64,000 bases of DNA from Cyclospora cayetanensis (Eukaryota > Apicomplexa > Conoidasida > Eucoccidiorida > Eimeriidae), in the NCBI RefSeq assembly GCF_002999335.1, contig NW_020312414.1, forward strand, positions 186,001-250,000. Reading direction: 5' to 3'. The translations under genes were made by a program, and so were the position numbers. Position 1 is the stretch's first letter, and every line of letters starts with the position of its first letter. The notes under the pieces were generated by a model that was not told the DNA's origin, did not search any database, and was given only the letters and a program-made list of their open reading frames with translations. Below are positions 48,156 to 61,076 of this stretch, piece by piece.

Positions 48156-48900
48156 GTGCATTTGTAAGCATCCACAAATACGTACTTGTGTGCAGCACAA
48201 CCCTGATATGGTGCGCCTCCAGCTTGCAACATGCGCTGTTTGAATATCTTTGAGCACCGTTTTCGCTCATCAGAGTCTGTCCCGACTAATTCATCCCCAA
48301 AATGACGCCTTGCTGCCTTTTAAAAACAGCAGCACGTAGTTTTTTGGTGCTGTCCATCAGAATGCACCAAAAGTGTGCCGAGACCTGCTAATTTGAGATT
48401 TGGCGGCCTTCAGCTTGGGCAGAAGCTCTCTAAAAGGCAGGGTGCTCTTCAGCGAAGCATCAAACATCAGCCAAGTCGTCTTTAACCAGATTGGCATGCA
48501 GACGATAGTTATTTGTATGGGTTCACTGCCAAGGGTGGCGCATCAACAACTGGCTTTGTAGAACTCCGTATACATAGTTCTTTGTATATTGTACCCATAC
48601 TCCCGCAGATTAGGCTGTTAAGCCAGTGTACGTTTACGAGCATTTCTAAGGTTGCACCTCTTAGCGTTGAGATGTTCCGATACTCAGGTAACAGCCCGTG
48701 CAGAATAGACTACAAGGCATTCACTGATTAGAACTAGTTTGCTATTTGCACTTGCAAAGAGCTGCTGTGCGTGCAGTCCAGTTTCAATGGTATTCTTACT
48801 CTAGAGAGGTTCAAGGTTGGTGTAACACCGTATCAAGAGTCTCCGTATGAATGTACTTGACTCCACATGCAATACAAACTTAGAAGAAAGTTATTTCGTG

Positions 48901-49200
48901 TTTCTCAAAGGAACGCCTTTCTTCCCCTGCCCGCACCCTCAGAGCTCCCGAAATGTATATAGAGGGAGTGCTAGGGTGTGTGTATTTTCTAGGCACTTCA
49001 AGCACGCACAGCTGGTAGCACCCAGCAAATAGCGCAGACGCAGTCAAGTTGTGTCTTCTTGTGTTGAGCGAGCAGAACTCTGCACCTTATTAGATATACA
49101 AGCAAAAGATCCAATAAGTCAATTGCTTACTATTTCTTGGTCACATGTAAGTAGTTCAGTAGAAAGTGTTCAAGTGTAGCATAGCTCGCCACAATTGATA
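48901..49200 (+). repeat. Dispersed repeat, copy A
   Basis: Shares ordered blocks with copies B and C: TTTCTCAAAGGAACGCC near the start, GGCACTTCAAGC, CAGCTGGTAGCACCCAGCA, TTCTTGTGTTGAGC, AGAAAGTGTTCAAGTGTAGC, then CATAGCTCGCC at the end. No ORF across it. Family unknown. Confidence 0.8.
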
Positions 49201-50112
49201 CGAAGTCATTTGATGGCCCCTCAAAGTGGTCTCCGGCTCGCCGTGCCCTTACCCTATAGGGCTCGGGCCTGAAGAATAAGCGCTAAGCAAAAGCAGCCTT
49301 CATGCGTGTGACAACTCGTTCAGAGCACATAGCGTTCATCGGCACTAAGTTATCCACAGCACCCTTATGCGCAGTCTCAGGGCGTTCACTCGCAGTACCA
49401 AGCTAACTCTGGGCAATGCAACTAACAAAACAAATGAGCAGCCAGCCCAATCAGTTAGTCTCAACTACTTTTGTGAAATAGAACAAGTGTAGCAGCGGAA
49501 AGTGCCAAAGTGTAGCTAGGGCGCACTAGACCTACTACCCTGGAGTACCACAAGAAGTGGGCATATGATGTCATCCCGCGAAGGGCCAGTATGCGTCTAC
49601 GCACCAAATGTAATGTCCAGAAATATATAAATATACAGGCGTTGCCTAAGACAACGATGGTAGAAAGCTTTCTGCATCACATGGTCGTACATTGCCGTTC
49701 TACGGGCTCCTGTCGGAGAATTCAGGCCCGCTTGCAGGGTATTCTGCTGCTGTACATCTGCGTCCTTCCTCCAGTCACTAGCAGAAATAGCTACATGCAT
49801 CTTTAAATGCAAGTCATGTGGAGGTCCTGTAATGTAGTGTCTCTTCCAACCACGTCTACTGATAGTAGCGGCGCCCTGCAGCGGGCAACAGCCCCGCACG
49901 GCGCGAACGAAGCATTCAGCCCCTTTTTGGCCAGCATGCATGCTTAGTGATGAAACAGCGTACATTTTAGCTTTTATGTAACGGCCACCACACCCGGCGA
50001 GAGCCAACAATCAGGGCCATAGGCAGCAGGTAGTCATCTTACGACGGGGCACCCAGCAAAACACATAGTCCCTAAAGTTATAGAAGAAAGGGATCCTACA
50101 CGTGCAGCAGAG

Positions 50113-50622
50113 ATGATGGGTTCCATCGCTAGGCTGTCTAGCCGCTACTTGGCCCTTAACTGCCAGAGAGGAGTATCACCGCTCCAGGTACTTGCTGCCG
50201 CTGCCTCCAATATACCTTCCCCTTTTGACTGCTGTTACCGCTGCTGTTGCAGTTGCCACTTTTCCGTCTACTGTGAAACGTTGACGCAGCTTCTGCTTTC
50301 TTCCTTCTCCTCACACCTTTTGTGTTGGCGCTTTTGCGGCCATGTTCCAGGAGTTTGTTGCCCACGGGCTCGGATGTGGACGTGCTGTTGCCACAAGTGC
50401 CGATGGGTTGCTGAGGGTGCTGTTGGGGCCGACTTGACTAAGCTCACTATTAACGCTGCTTCTGACTTTTGCCGCTGCTCCAGTGTTGCTGCTGATATTA
50501 CGCTTCCTATTGCAGCTGCCCCTTTCGCTAGTGGCATTGCTGCTGCCGTGGCAGCGTGTTCAGCTGATTCTGTGAGATTGCCCAAAGTGTTCATACAGCA
50601 CTGGCTTTCAAAATCTACTTGA
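50113..50622 (+). other. Open Ala/Cys-rich stretch, doubtful gene
   Basis: An open frame of about 169 codons rich in Cys, Ala and Leu (e.g. CCYRCCCSC, ASGIAAAVAA). The composition follows from GCT/TGC triplet repeats and the opposite strand is also open, so coding status is doubtful. No homology recognised. Confidence 0.2.
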
Positions 50623-53555
50623 TCACTGCCTTGTACATGTGGCGTCGATGATGCTGGTTCCGCTGCTCCTGTCGTCGCTGCTCCATGTGCTCTCGCTAGA
50701 GCATCTGCTGTACTAGGGCTTAAGTCTCATTTCTGTGGGCGCTGTCTTTTTGTCTGGAATGCATCTACTCATGCCATTCCGAAGTCTTGGCTGCAACTGC
50801 ATGCAGCAAGGCCTAGAAATTACTAGAGATCCTCCATCTTCCATGCGCCTCAGGTGTGGGGTCGCCACTTCAGTCAGGCTGCCGCCTTTTCTTCACCCTC
50901 TTCCGCGGCTACCATGCCACAACATGGAGGATCATCCGTGAAGGAAGCGCTAACGGTTGCTGCTGCGCGTCCTCATTCAGCTGGAAACTCCCCCGCTTCA
51001 GTCGGCCATGTGTCTGATCTACACAACGCATACCCTGAGGTGCCGCTCCACTTTTACAGAGCAACCGATTTCTCTACCAGCAGCATCAACCACCGCATGT
51101 TTTACGTTAATCTTGTCCTTCTCCTATTCATATGGGACTGCGGTTCCGCCATGCTGGATCTCTAAATACGCATTTATGCCCGATGGCTTGTATTCAAGTG
51201 GCGGGCATCCGATGCGTTGTTGACGCCTTCAAAAGGGCCTCCCAAGTGTCCCTCACCCCCACTGTGGCCTGGCCCACTCAGCTAAAGGTCATGTCATGGT
51301 TTTACATCCCGCACTGCCGCGTGCATATTTTTGCAGTTTGTGTACATTGTAACTGAGCACGCTAGCCTTGGGTTTGGGAAGGTATGACAACCGCTGTCTC
51401 CTTTCCTGGTTTTAAAGAAAAGGTACCTCGTGAGCTTCTTCGTGCTGCTACCTTTTCGATTCTATGGGAGGCTTTGTTACAGCTGTGGGTACACCTCAGA
51501 AGCCACGTGTCTGCATTTCGACAGGGTCTGCAAAGGGCCGTGGAGATGTCCTTCTTCTAGTAGTATCGAGGTTGGGACGCGTAGGAAGCACGGCTCTCCA
51601 GCCTACTGCGAAAGAATAAACATCTTCATTGACTGTGAAACTATGGGTGCAAGTCTGTTGCTAGCTGTGCAAATACAAAAATAGATTTGTGCACTAGCCT
51701 GCCTGCCTCCCTTCTACCGCCACCGAGAGGCCTAGCGCCCTATATGGCGCTCTCTCTCTGAAAGACACTCCTCGCTACCCACTAATTGCGCTAGTGGGCT
51801 ATGTCTGCACTTTAAGTACTTTTGGTCAACTGCCGCCGCAGTGCTCATGAGGAGCGTCTGTCTGAGTGCGGTAGTGATCACTACTCAAAGGCCGTAGGTG
51901 GGGCCTCTTTATCATGTCCAATGGGGAAGGAAATGATAGCTGTATAAATAAACACACGTGCAGATATCACAAAGACATGGGGCGATCTCAAGTACCCAGA
52001 GTAATGCTCACCAATTAGAGGGACCGATTCAATGTAGGCTTCGAAAGCTGCCTGGGGAAGTTTACTGGTGCCTCGACGGTGATGGGCCTTTTTACATAGC
52101 ATCTGCACAGCAGCTCAGTTGCGCGGAATTTAGGAAACGCATCCCAAAACGGCTTTGTGGCTGGACCATTGGGGTATGGCGGTGGCTCGTATACCCACTG
52201 GTGCGTGCTGTCCACTTGTTGACGATTCATCGTGGCACATCGAAGGCGGGGCTGCGCTTCTTTCGTCTCCGTGCATCGTTGGCAGAAAGTAAATAGCCTT
52301 TTATTGGCGAGATGCAAAAACCAACCAACTAAGGTCAAATCCAATGAAGAAGCAAAAGTGGCTTCATGATGCAAGTGTACACAGAACGCGGAAAACCGAT
52401 CGATCCCAGGAAGAATCTCGACCCACCCAGCGCTTGACTGCCCTGAGAGAAAAGTGTATTCCTATTACGCTGACTTTCTGTGCTACAGAGTACACCCACG
52501 AACGGGGTATTTCATACCCACACACTGGTAGTCTTGAGTGATACTAAATGCTTCATTCAAAGAGGCGACGTGATTCTCATATTTAGTGCCCTATCAGGAA
52601 TAGAAGGCGTCTTTCGCACAGAGAATGGATGGATGTCCTTGTGTGTTGAAGCTATACCTAGGGGCAATCTGGACACATGCAATGCATAATCTGCCAGCAC
52701 AATGGGAGGGTCCTACCACACCATGGCACCGCTCAAAATATTCCTAAGGGCAGTTCCAATGAGTAGCAAAGGCAGCCGGTAGGGATATCAACGCCATTTT
52801 GCGGTGACACAAGACCTGAATAGTAGGCGCAGCAACACCTCGAGAACTTCACAGCATCATTCAAGGCTGCAGAGCTCCCTGTGTTTGTGGACCTCTAGTG
52901 CAGTGAAAGCTGCACTTCGGTAATTGATACTAAACTAATTATATTTAGCCAGGAATTAGTAAAGAATTGACGCTTAACTTCTTGTTCGTTTGTGCGTATG
53001 ATTGTTTGCAGAGAAAATTTAGTCAGTGTACTGTAATGGGATCCACGTTGTGTGGCTGGGCACAATAGGTTGCTGTATGCAACTGGGTGTGGATTCTACT
53101 CGTGCCTAAAGGCTAAAGTAGCGCAGATGCATCCTATGCTGTCCCTCCCTCCCCCATTAATCCACTACAAAGGATTGAAGTGTCCAGGAAAGGGAGGCAG
53201 GGAATTTACATAAAAGTTGTCAATGACTACCAAAAAATTTGCATCGGGACTAGGGTAAAGGCAGCTTTCTTGAAGTCCCTTGGTAGAGCGCTAAAGGAGC
53301 TGCTCCGCGAAACGGTAAGCTGGGTAATTGCGCGAAAAGCTCTTAAACTCCTACAAGAGCAGCAAACGGGCCTCGCTGAGGCAGTGGCGTCTAAACGGCA
53401 GGCAGAAGATGCTTGATGTTGATGCAGGAGTTGGGCAGGTAGACATGTGATATCGCAGTGTGTAACAAGCTAAGTTACACTCGCTAATGCTCCATTTAAG
53501 ATTTACATATAGGGAAATTAACTTTAGGCTCAATACAAATTCAATAGAAAGCGGT

Positions 53556-53910
53556 TGAGTGTTTCTTAGGAAGACGGCTGCCTTCCCCATGTGGATTATC
53601 CACATGAGGCCCTAGAAGTGCTAGAACCTAGGACTATTGAGCGCCGAAAACACAAGAGGCAGGCAGAGGATTGAGGGACAGCTAGGATGAGCGTAGCCGC
53701 ACCCTCTAGGCACTTCAAGCATTCGCAGCTGGTAGCACATAGCACGTAGCACACATGCACACACGATTGCATTTTCTTGTCGAGCCAACAGTACCCCACA
53801 ATGAACAGGATACACAAACAGACAAGCAAGTGGTCGATTTCTCACTGTCCCTTATTTGAGTGTAACTACTTAATTAGAAAGTGTTCAAGTGTATCTTATT
53901 ACGCCACACC
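53556..53910 (+). repeat. Dispersed repeat, copy B
   Basis: Same orientation and block order as copy A: TGAGTGTTTCTTAGGAA, GAGGGACAGCTAGGATG, GGCACTTCAAGCATTCGCAG, CTGGTAGCACATAGCA, TTTTCTTGTCGAGCCAACAG, AGAAAGTGTTCAAGTGTATC. About 50 bp longer than the other copies because of an insertion in its first part. Confidence 0.8.
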
Positions 53911-56900
53911 TTCCCAGAACTTCAAGACACACGCTGTCGTTTTCCGTGCTTGTCCGTTGAGGCCAACTGCGTGCACAAGGGAAGAGCTCCCGCACAATTG
54001 CCACCCTTCAGCTAGTTAGAGACACGAAAGCAGTGCGAACTAGGAAGACAATCATGTGATATGCGTCAATCGTAGCAGTGCAATCGACGGAAAGAATGGC
54101 ACAGAATGACACACACAGACACTAGCCAACATCGAAGAGACAAGCCACAGTGCCGCCGGTCGCATGATTGCTTGCTGTCGTCTGAGCGCTTACATATGTG
54201 AGCCTCCTGCTAAGAGGAAGAAGAAGAGAAGTAGAATGTGCGAGGCGGATCAAAATGCACATTAGTCTAACAAGGCATCCGCGCCTGCTAGAGCGTTTTC
54301 TGCAAGCTAATACACCGGGTGCACGCAGTGTAGTCGAGCTCCAGGCCGAGGCGTGAAAGAGTGCGGAAACGCGATGAGAGTGCCTGTGCATAAATCTGAG
54401 TATAGAGAGCACCTTGCAATAATAATCGGGAACTTCTCGAGCAAATCGCATAAGTGAAGTTAAATCTTCCAGGCAGAACACGAGTTGGGAAAGAGTAGTA
54501 GCCAGGGAACGCGAGAGGTGCCGTCCACGGTGATTACTGTTGTGAAACAACCAGAGCCTCGAATTCTCCAGCAGGCAGCGACGTTTGCAGCCTATCTTAC
54601 GTCAGACACTGAGTCTGGCTTTCCACACCCCAATTTACTATAAACTTTGTCTAGAGTGTCATCGGTGCTTGATAATCTTGGACTCCTGCACTTCCTCGGC
54701 TGCCTGTGGAACCTACGCCTGTACGCTTATGACTCGTCTCCGAAGCGAAGTTCATATTTAATGCGCGGAACTTTGAAGCTTCTTTGAGAAGCCAAAATTG
54801 GTAGGCTTGTGTCAACTACAACTTGAGGGGAAACTGATAGCGTTGGGTAATGCACTTGTTCGTAAGAGAAAGGCAGATGGCCATAGCCACATGGTCATAG
54901 TCTAATTTAGCAGTTTACCTTCTGATGCACCACGTAATGTCTGCTGTCCCGCCAAGACCGAATTTTCAGGCTTGATACACTCAGCTATATCCGCTAATCA
55001 TAATCTCTAACTCTCTCTCTTGAGCTTGAGGCATACACTTGCGTGCAGTTGCTTGCATGCTCTGTATCCCTTTGGTGCCAACGGTGGCTGCTGACCCCGG
55101 ACCATCCGGTCCTAGCTTGCTTCAGAGGGGGCTCTTCAACGTACACGAGGGATGCGGGAGAGCAAAGACTAGGCATATATACTGTTGTTTAATTATTCCA
55201 TTGAACGCATGAAATAATTATAAGCCAGCCAAACGGATTTGTATATGCATGGAGTAACCGATTCTCCGAGCGAGTGCGGTTTGTGATCTGGGTAGATCTA
55301 TCTGCCTCAGGTTGCTCGCAGTGCTCAAATCATATGGCGGGCAATGTGTAGACGGGTCGTCAAGGCACAAAATATAGGCAGGCCAGATAATACTACCTCT
55401 CTTCGGATATTTATTCGCATTGATACTTCTGGAAAATCCGTGAAGCCTTCCTGCACGACCCAAGAATAAAAGCCGGTGAGTAGAGCTTGAGAAAGCGGTG
55501 AAATGTACATATTTACTGCGTCTGTCGAGAACGACGGAGATCCAACGCGGACCCGACCTCCAGCGCTGCAAAAACAAGGGCCATAATCAGATCAGTCCAT
55601 AATCTTTCGAAAACCGAAAATCCTGCAAAATGCTGAATTTATGAAATTCCATGGTTTGAGCTACTGACAATCTGCAGATGAGAGGACATACATTTCTGTG
55701 CCGGGACCTACCACAGACCAACAGAACGACAGTAAGAATAGTTTTACTGCACTTGATTTTGGCTCTGATTTGACAGAATATGATCATGTGCTCTCCAAAG
55801 AATAGTACAGCGGAGCTAAGTCTGCATGTACAATTGACTGAGCCAAAGCTGCGCTTTGAACCAGAGCAGGCTATCCTCAACTTGGTAGTGCATGAATTGG
55901 CATTCTAGATGCTGGCGATAGTTGCGGATGCTTGAGCGTCAAACACATAAGGCGCATTTAGATTCGTTGAACTCAGTGAATTACTACAGACAAGACCCGT
56001 GGTGCTGCGCACTAGTGAATTGTTGGGGTGTTGCGAGAGCGCCATTGTGACCGCTTTGGTAATGTCCTCAATATACGTCAGTGTGAAGTCGTGATGCAGA
56101 GGGCATCCAAGCCAAAATACGATTCTAGGGGTATCAAAGCTGCGAAGACTCTCTGTAAGCTATTAAAGGACTGATAGCCAGTCTGTGTAGTGGCTTCATG
56201 GTCATACAAATAGTGCCAGCATATTTCACGTCCCTTCCCACCGCACAAGGTCCATTTTCCCCCACTGGATACCACTGTTCGGTTTTGGTGAAGCGATGAG
56301 GACAGCGGGAGATAGTTTGAAGTTCTAAAGAGCCCGTAGCTTGGTGTGTGAGACTAAAAGCATCGCTACGGCACTAGCACCGGTTGGTTGGAAAAGACAA
56401 CGCTAACAATCGGGCAGTTTAAGTACCGAAGGAGCTGTAAGGCGGCCGATCAGTGAGCTTGTTTGCAGCATCCTTCTCGTCTGTCGACGTCAAAAATAGC
56501 GCTTAATGCTGACCAGACCAATAAGAGAAGCAATGACACGAGCAAATAGAGGAATGGACTTTCGGTGCTATGCTGCAAACTTATGAAGCTTCGGAGCTCC
56601 CTTGCTGGTGTGTAAAGGTGAAAGCCACGCTTTGATTGCTTGAAGCCTCGCAGGATATGGCCCAATTTCTGTGGCCGAAACCCAGCCTACAGAAATAGTC
56701 ACTCTCAAAAGAAGCAAACTAACACGTGCGGGCCTTCACAGACCACTGCTTCTCTTGCAAGAGTTGAGGTGCACGCCGTAGGGGTCGTTGATGCTCTTGA
56801 ACCTTTCGACTAAAACCAGAAACTTACTGCTTAGAGCCAGTCATTTACACCTACTTGCTAAGCTTATGAAGTCTACCTGCTGTTGGGACTTAGCTGGGGC

Positions 56901-59106
56901 ATCAACTAGTCAAACGACATACAGGTACATTCGAGTTCGCGATAGCAAGTGTGGAGCACTTTACCATGCCTTCATAAGAGTGACTCGGATTTGGAATAAG
57001 GCATCTGTGAAGTCAAATGCCAACTCTACAGACCCGATATTAGATTTTGCCAATATTAGGTGGCCTGAGCTCCTATATCACTGTAATATTGTTTAATTTA
57101 AGTCATATGGGCCACACAAAACGTCTCTTTTCGACGGCAGTGTCAGAATATGCTCAAAGGCACTAGCCGATTCCTTCACTTTGCCACTTCAAAAATCCAC
57201 TCCCTTGTTGCTCAAGCTCTTCGTCATGGTGCTAGCGTTCCTGAAACCGCCGAACACAGCTATGGGATGACCCGGGAATTTGCTCAGCACGATGCCCTGG
57301 ACGACCAGTAGGTGACCAGCTTGCTGGCAGTTCTTCACTGTTTACCACATTCGCGAACTCATCCCCCAAATATGGCCTTTCCTGTTGCTCTACGTTAGCC
57401 AAAGGCTGAACGAGTTTTCAAGTAAAGAACTGGTTACGGGGTTACTAAGACGCAATGCATGCTCAGAACCGTCGTCTCTTCCTTCGCTGCTGAGCCGTAC
57501 ATATGGAGACTGTGCCTCACCTTGTTGGAGAAATGGCTTTACTGCTCTCCCCACGAAGGAGATGAGTGCTGGTTAGGAGAACAGGATTTGGCTCTTTCTA
57601 GTGCCTTTCCGGCAAATAATCTCCACAGCAGGCAACTGTGATAGCATCAGTGCCTTTTATTAGACACTCATTGCACACCCAATGTTACAGCATGGTTTAC
57701 GGGTCGAATACAGGAGTCACGGAACATGCTGGTAGGACTTAGCCCTATTCGATAGAGCGACTAATTGTACTATCCTTGTCATTCCTTGTTGTCTGGCGTC
57801 CGCCAACAAACCTATCCTTGGGACTGCACTGACGAGTGACCTTGCAGATTTTACTTCCGTGTGGTCTCTCCAAAATAGGCAATTTACTCAACATCCGCGG
57901 CCACTAGTGCTAGTAGATCTTGACCATTAATGCAGTCTTATTCCAACGCTGAAATAATCACAGCTAAATAGTTGTGACTGCCGCCTCCTCAGCCCCCTTA
58001 ACTATGCAGCACCCTGCGTAGGGGTGTTTTGCCTTTCTCTGACGCGACTTTTTTGCTCGCCACGCAGCCTGCTTTCCATAGGCCTAGTCTAGTTATTAAA
58101 GTTCATTAGTATTTTTACATGTGCTTGCACCGCAGGAATAAAAGGCCCAATTGTCCACACTAGAAGCAAGTGCACTGTTGTGGGATATTTGGGATTGCAC
58201 AGATTCATTCGGTTTTTTGTCTGGCTCCCCTTAAGTTGTAGGGCAGGGTGGTTTTATACATTCTGAATACCATAGGCTCTAAATCCAGCCTTGGCACTTC
58301 CTGATTAGCCAAAGAGAGGAGAGGTGTGCTCATTCGCTCATAAGACCCCATTCAGTTCTTCAGATGTGGAAGCCCAACCTGTCGGTTGCTTTAACGCTGC
58401 GTCGCTGCTCATCTTGTAGCCATCAGAAGCCACACTTTGGCTGGACCTAAGTAACCTCTTAGGAATCAGCTGTTCGTTTACGATGTGATTTTGGGGACGG
58501 AAGTTTCATTTTCTTCTATATGCCGATCTTGATACTTTTCCTTGCTTAGCTTTATCATTTGCCTCAAGGCTTGCCGTTAAGCTCATTTATGAAAGCTTAA
58601 ACCACAGTCATTCCTAAAACCAGATATATCCCGCTGCAAGGATCGAGCCTTCATTTCAGTGCTTCTCCATTCAGTGAAGATACCGTAAGAAGCATTCGGT
58701 TCTTCCACCTAAGAGCTACTAAGCAGGTAAATCTCCAACGGGCTGGTAAAATTGAACAATTCCAGCCTCACAACCGTCATATGTTTCTGACCGACACCTG
58801 ATAAACGCATACAAAGACACTTTCTTGACTGACTAGTCGTGCCACTACCGATTCTCATCACAAGGGGGCCGTTTCCTCCACCGTGTTGCGATAGGATATC
58901 AGATTGCGAAAGAACCGGATGTTTGCTTGAAGCCATATTACTGTTGTAGGGAAAGCTGGAATCTCACTGCATCCATACCTTGCGGATAAGCGAGGAACAT
59001 TTGCATCAAACCTGCGATGCCACCAACTTTAAAGCTGCATCCAAGGTCTTCTAAAGAGAGACCGAACTTTTGGCTAGCTGCAAGCTTGGTGAAAAAGCAC
59101 TGAGTG

Positions 59107-59400
59107 TTTCTCAAAAGAACGCCCCCTTCCGCTTTCTCGCCCTTCAAAGATCCTGAAATGAGGAGAAAGGGACAGCTAGGATGCTTTTGGCTGCACTTTC
59201 AAGGCTCTCCGAGCGTTGACAGCTGGTATGACATAGCATACAGCGCACCCTCACACAGCGTTGCGTCTTCTCGTGTTGACCCAACAGCTTCACACAAGGA
59301 AAAATGCAGCAAACTAATTCGCCGATCCCGCATTACGTCTTGGTTAAGTATAATTAGTGTGGTAGAAAGTGTATAAGCGTGACATAGCTCGCTCTATTGC
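59107..59400 (+). repeat. Dispersed repeat, copy C
   Basis: Same orientation: TTTCTCAAAAGAACGCC, GGGACAGCTAGGATG, ACAGCTGGTATGACATAGCA, TCTTCTCGTGTTGACCCAAC, AGAAAGTGTATAAGCGTGAC, CATAGCTCGC. More diverged than A or B in the middle, but all blocks are in order. Confidence 0.78.
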
Positions 59401-60268
59401 AGCTGTTCCTGTCCGCTCAGGTAGGAACTCTGAGAGGAAATAGGGCAGCTTTTTTGCGAAGCAATCAATAATTCCTCATTAGGTTCGTATTTAGCCTGGA
59501 GTTATTTGTCTCCTTGGAGAGACAGATGGCGCGCTACACCTTGGGTGGAGCATTGTGGAGTGCCTGCGCTTTGGGGCCATAGTGGGTACCAAAGGCAGCT
59601 CACTTGCTGCAAGCCGACTCATGTGGGCTCAGCAAAAACAAAAACTTGTTCGCTCTACGTATTACAACGGGGAAGCCCCTACGTATGGACTCATTGGCCG
59701 AGAATGATACATTGAAAATATTCGTATTTATACTTCTAGCTATGACCCTGATGGCAATTAATTAATTCGAAAGAGCATGATTAGAGGAGTTTCCACCTGA
59801 AACTTGCCTACTTTTGGGCGCTTTCGCCCGGTCTCCTCTTCATCTTACACAAGGCGCAGATACCCCATGGGCCAGCAACTGATCGAAGCACAGGGAGAAA
59901 CAAAGTACATTGGAGGACACATGTAAACAAAGCGTGAGACCACTGTCCATACAGGCACTTGAAGGATTCGCCATCACTTGAGTTCACGGCACACACTGCA
60001 GCTTTGTTTTGTCCGACAAGTACATACACGCAGAAAAACATTGCTTCCGTACGAAGTTCTAGCGTCCAGAGGATCTAGAATTGCAGGAATACCGCAGCAT
60101 ATACAACGCATTTTAGTGGTATTAGTTATGAGTTATTGTACTTAATCTAGCTGGTGTCTGCACATCCACGGAGACAGTTGCAGTGTAGTACGTGCTATGG
60201 AAGAGCATTGCACATGCTGGCTTTATAGGGGTTCCCATAAGGGGTAGGGCAATATTCTCACTGAAATC

Positions 60269-60571
60269 ATGGATACTGTTGCCAATAACGAGGAGTATTA
60301 TGCAAGGAGTCACACTTCGTCAGCCGTAGGAGCTGCTGCAGCTGCTGCGTTCGTCGTCTCAGCGGCTGCTGCTGCTGGGTACGACCCCATAGAGACTGTC
60401 GCTGCTGTTACTGCTGCTGCCTACAGACATTTTCTTCCAGGTTTCAACATCAATACGGAAATTCTAGTCTCCTTACTGGTATCCGCTCGTTTCGCTGCTA
60501 TCGCAGCAGCGCAAGCAGTGGCAGCAGCGAAGATCCCCAAATCCGGTATCAGTTGTACTGTATCTATCTAA
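60269..60571 (+). other. Open Ala-rich stretch, doubtful gene
   Basis: About 100 codons beginning MDTVANNEEYYARSHTSSA, then Ala-rich helical text ending at 60571. It precedes the ERD2-like gene by 500 bp. It could be a small Ala-rich protein or a decayed low-complexity exon; no family similarity. Confidence 0.22.
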
Positions 60572-61076
60572 GTGTTTCGGCAGAAACAGCAAAAGCAGCA
60601 TCAGCAATAGATATTCCAGGAGCTGGAGCAGCCACTGCAAACCCTGCTACTCCTGGTACCTGTATGCCCTCCACACTGTGCCCTACTGTCCTGGAAACTA
60701 ACATTTCGGCAGCAGCAACAAAGGCTGCCACAGCAGCAACAATACCGTCAACACGAAAACCGCACCAAATAATGCAACAGGTCCAATTGTAGGTTTTACA
60801 CACAGCTGTTCGAGACGTGCATACAGTGCAAGCGCTCTCTTAAGCCCCCCCCTGCGCTAGTTGTCCTACCTGTCCAGCAAGAACAAGGACCCGAGCAGCA
60901 GCACTAGCAGCATAAGCACCACCAGCAGCAGCAGCAACCCCATCAGCAGCACAGCCACAATTCCTTCGACCAACAAACACGGCAACGCCACGCGCAAAGC
61001 AACGCCATCAATAGGCCCATTACATCCCCAGAAGCTCCTCCACGACCAGCAGCGGTGACATCAGCAGCCAGAGAAG

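Larger units (their letters stand above)
47175..61076. other. Gene-poor region of about 14 kb
   Basis: No exon chain with family similarity was found on either strand. Compared with the flanks it has fewer CAG tracts and shorter ORFs. It contains three diverged copies of a dispersed repeat (entries below), a TA microsatellite at 48126-48155, and two Ala/Cys-rich open stretches (50113-50622 and 60269-60571). It may be intergenic, repeat-derived, or hold non-coding or fast-evolving genes I cannot see. Confidence 0.6.

Noticed and set aside
53180..53416. 78-aa ORF with a helical, Lys-rich translation near the dispersed repeat
   Set aside because: It could be a mobile-element fragment, but it shows no reverse transcriptase, transposase or other recognisable motif.
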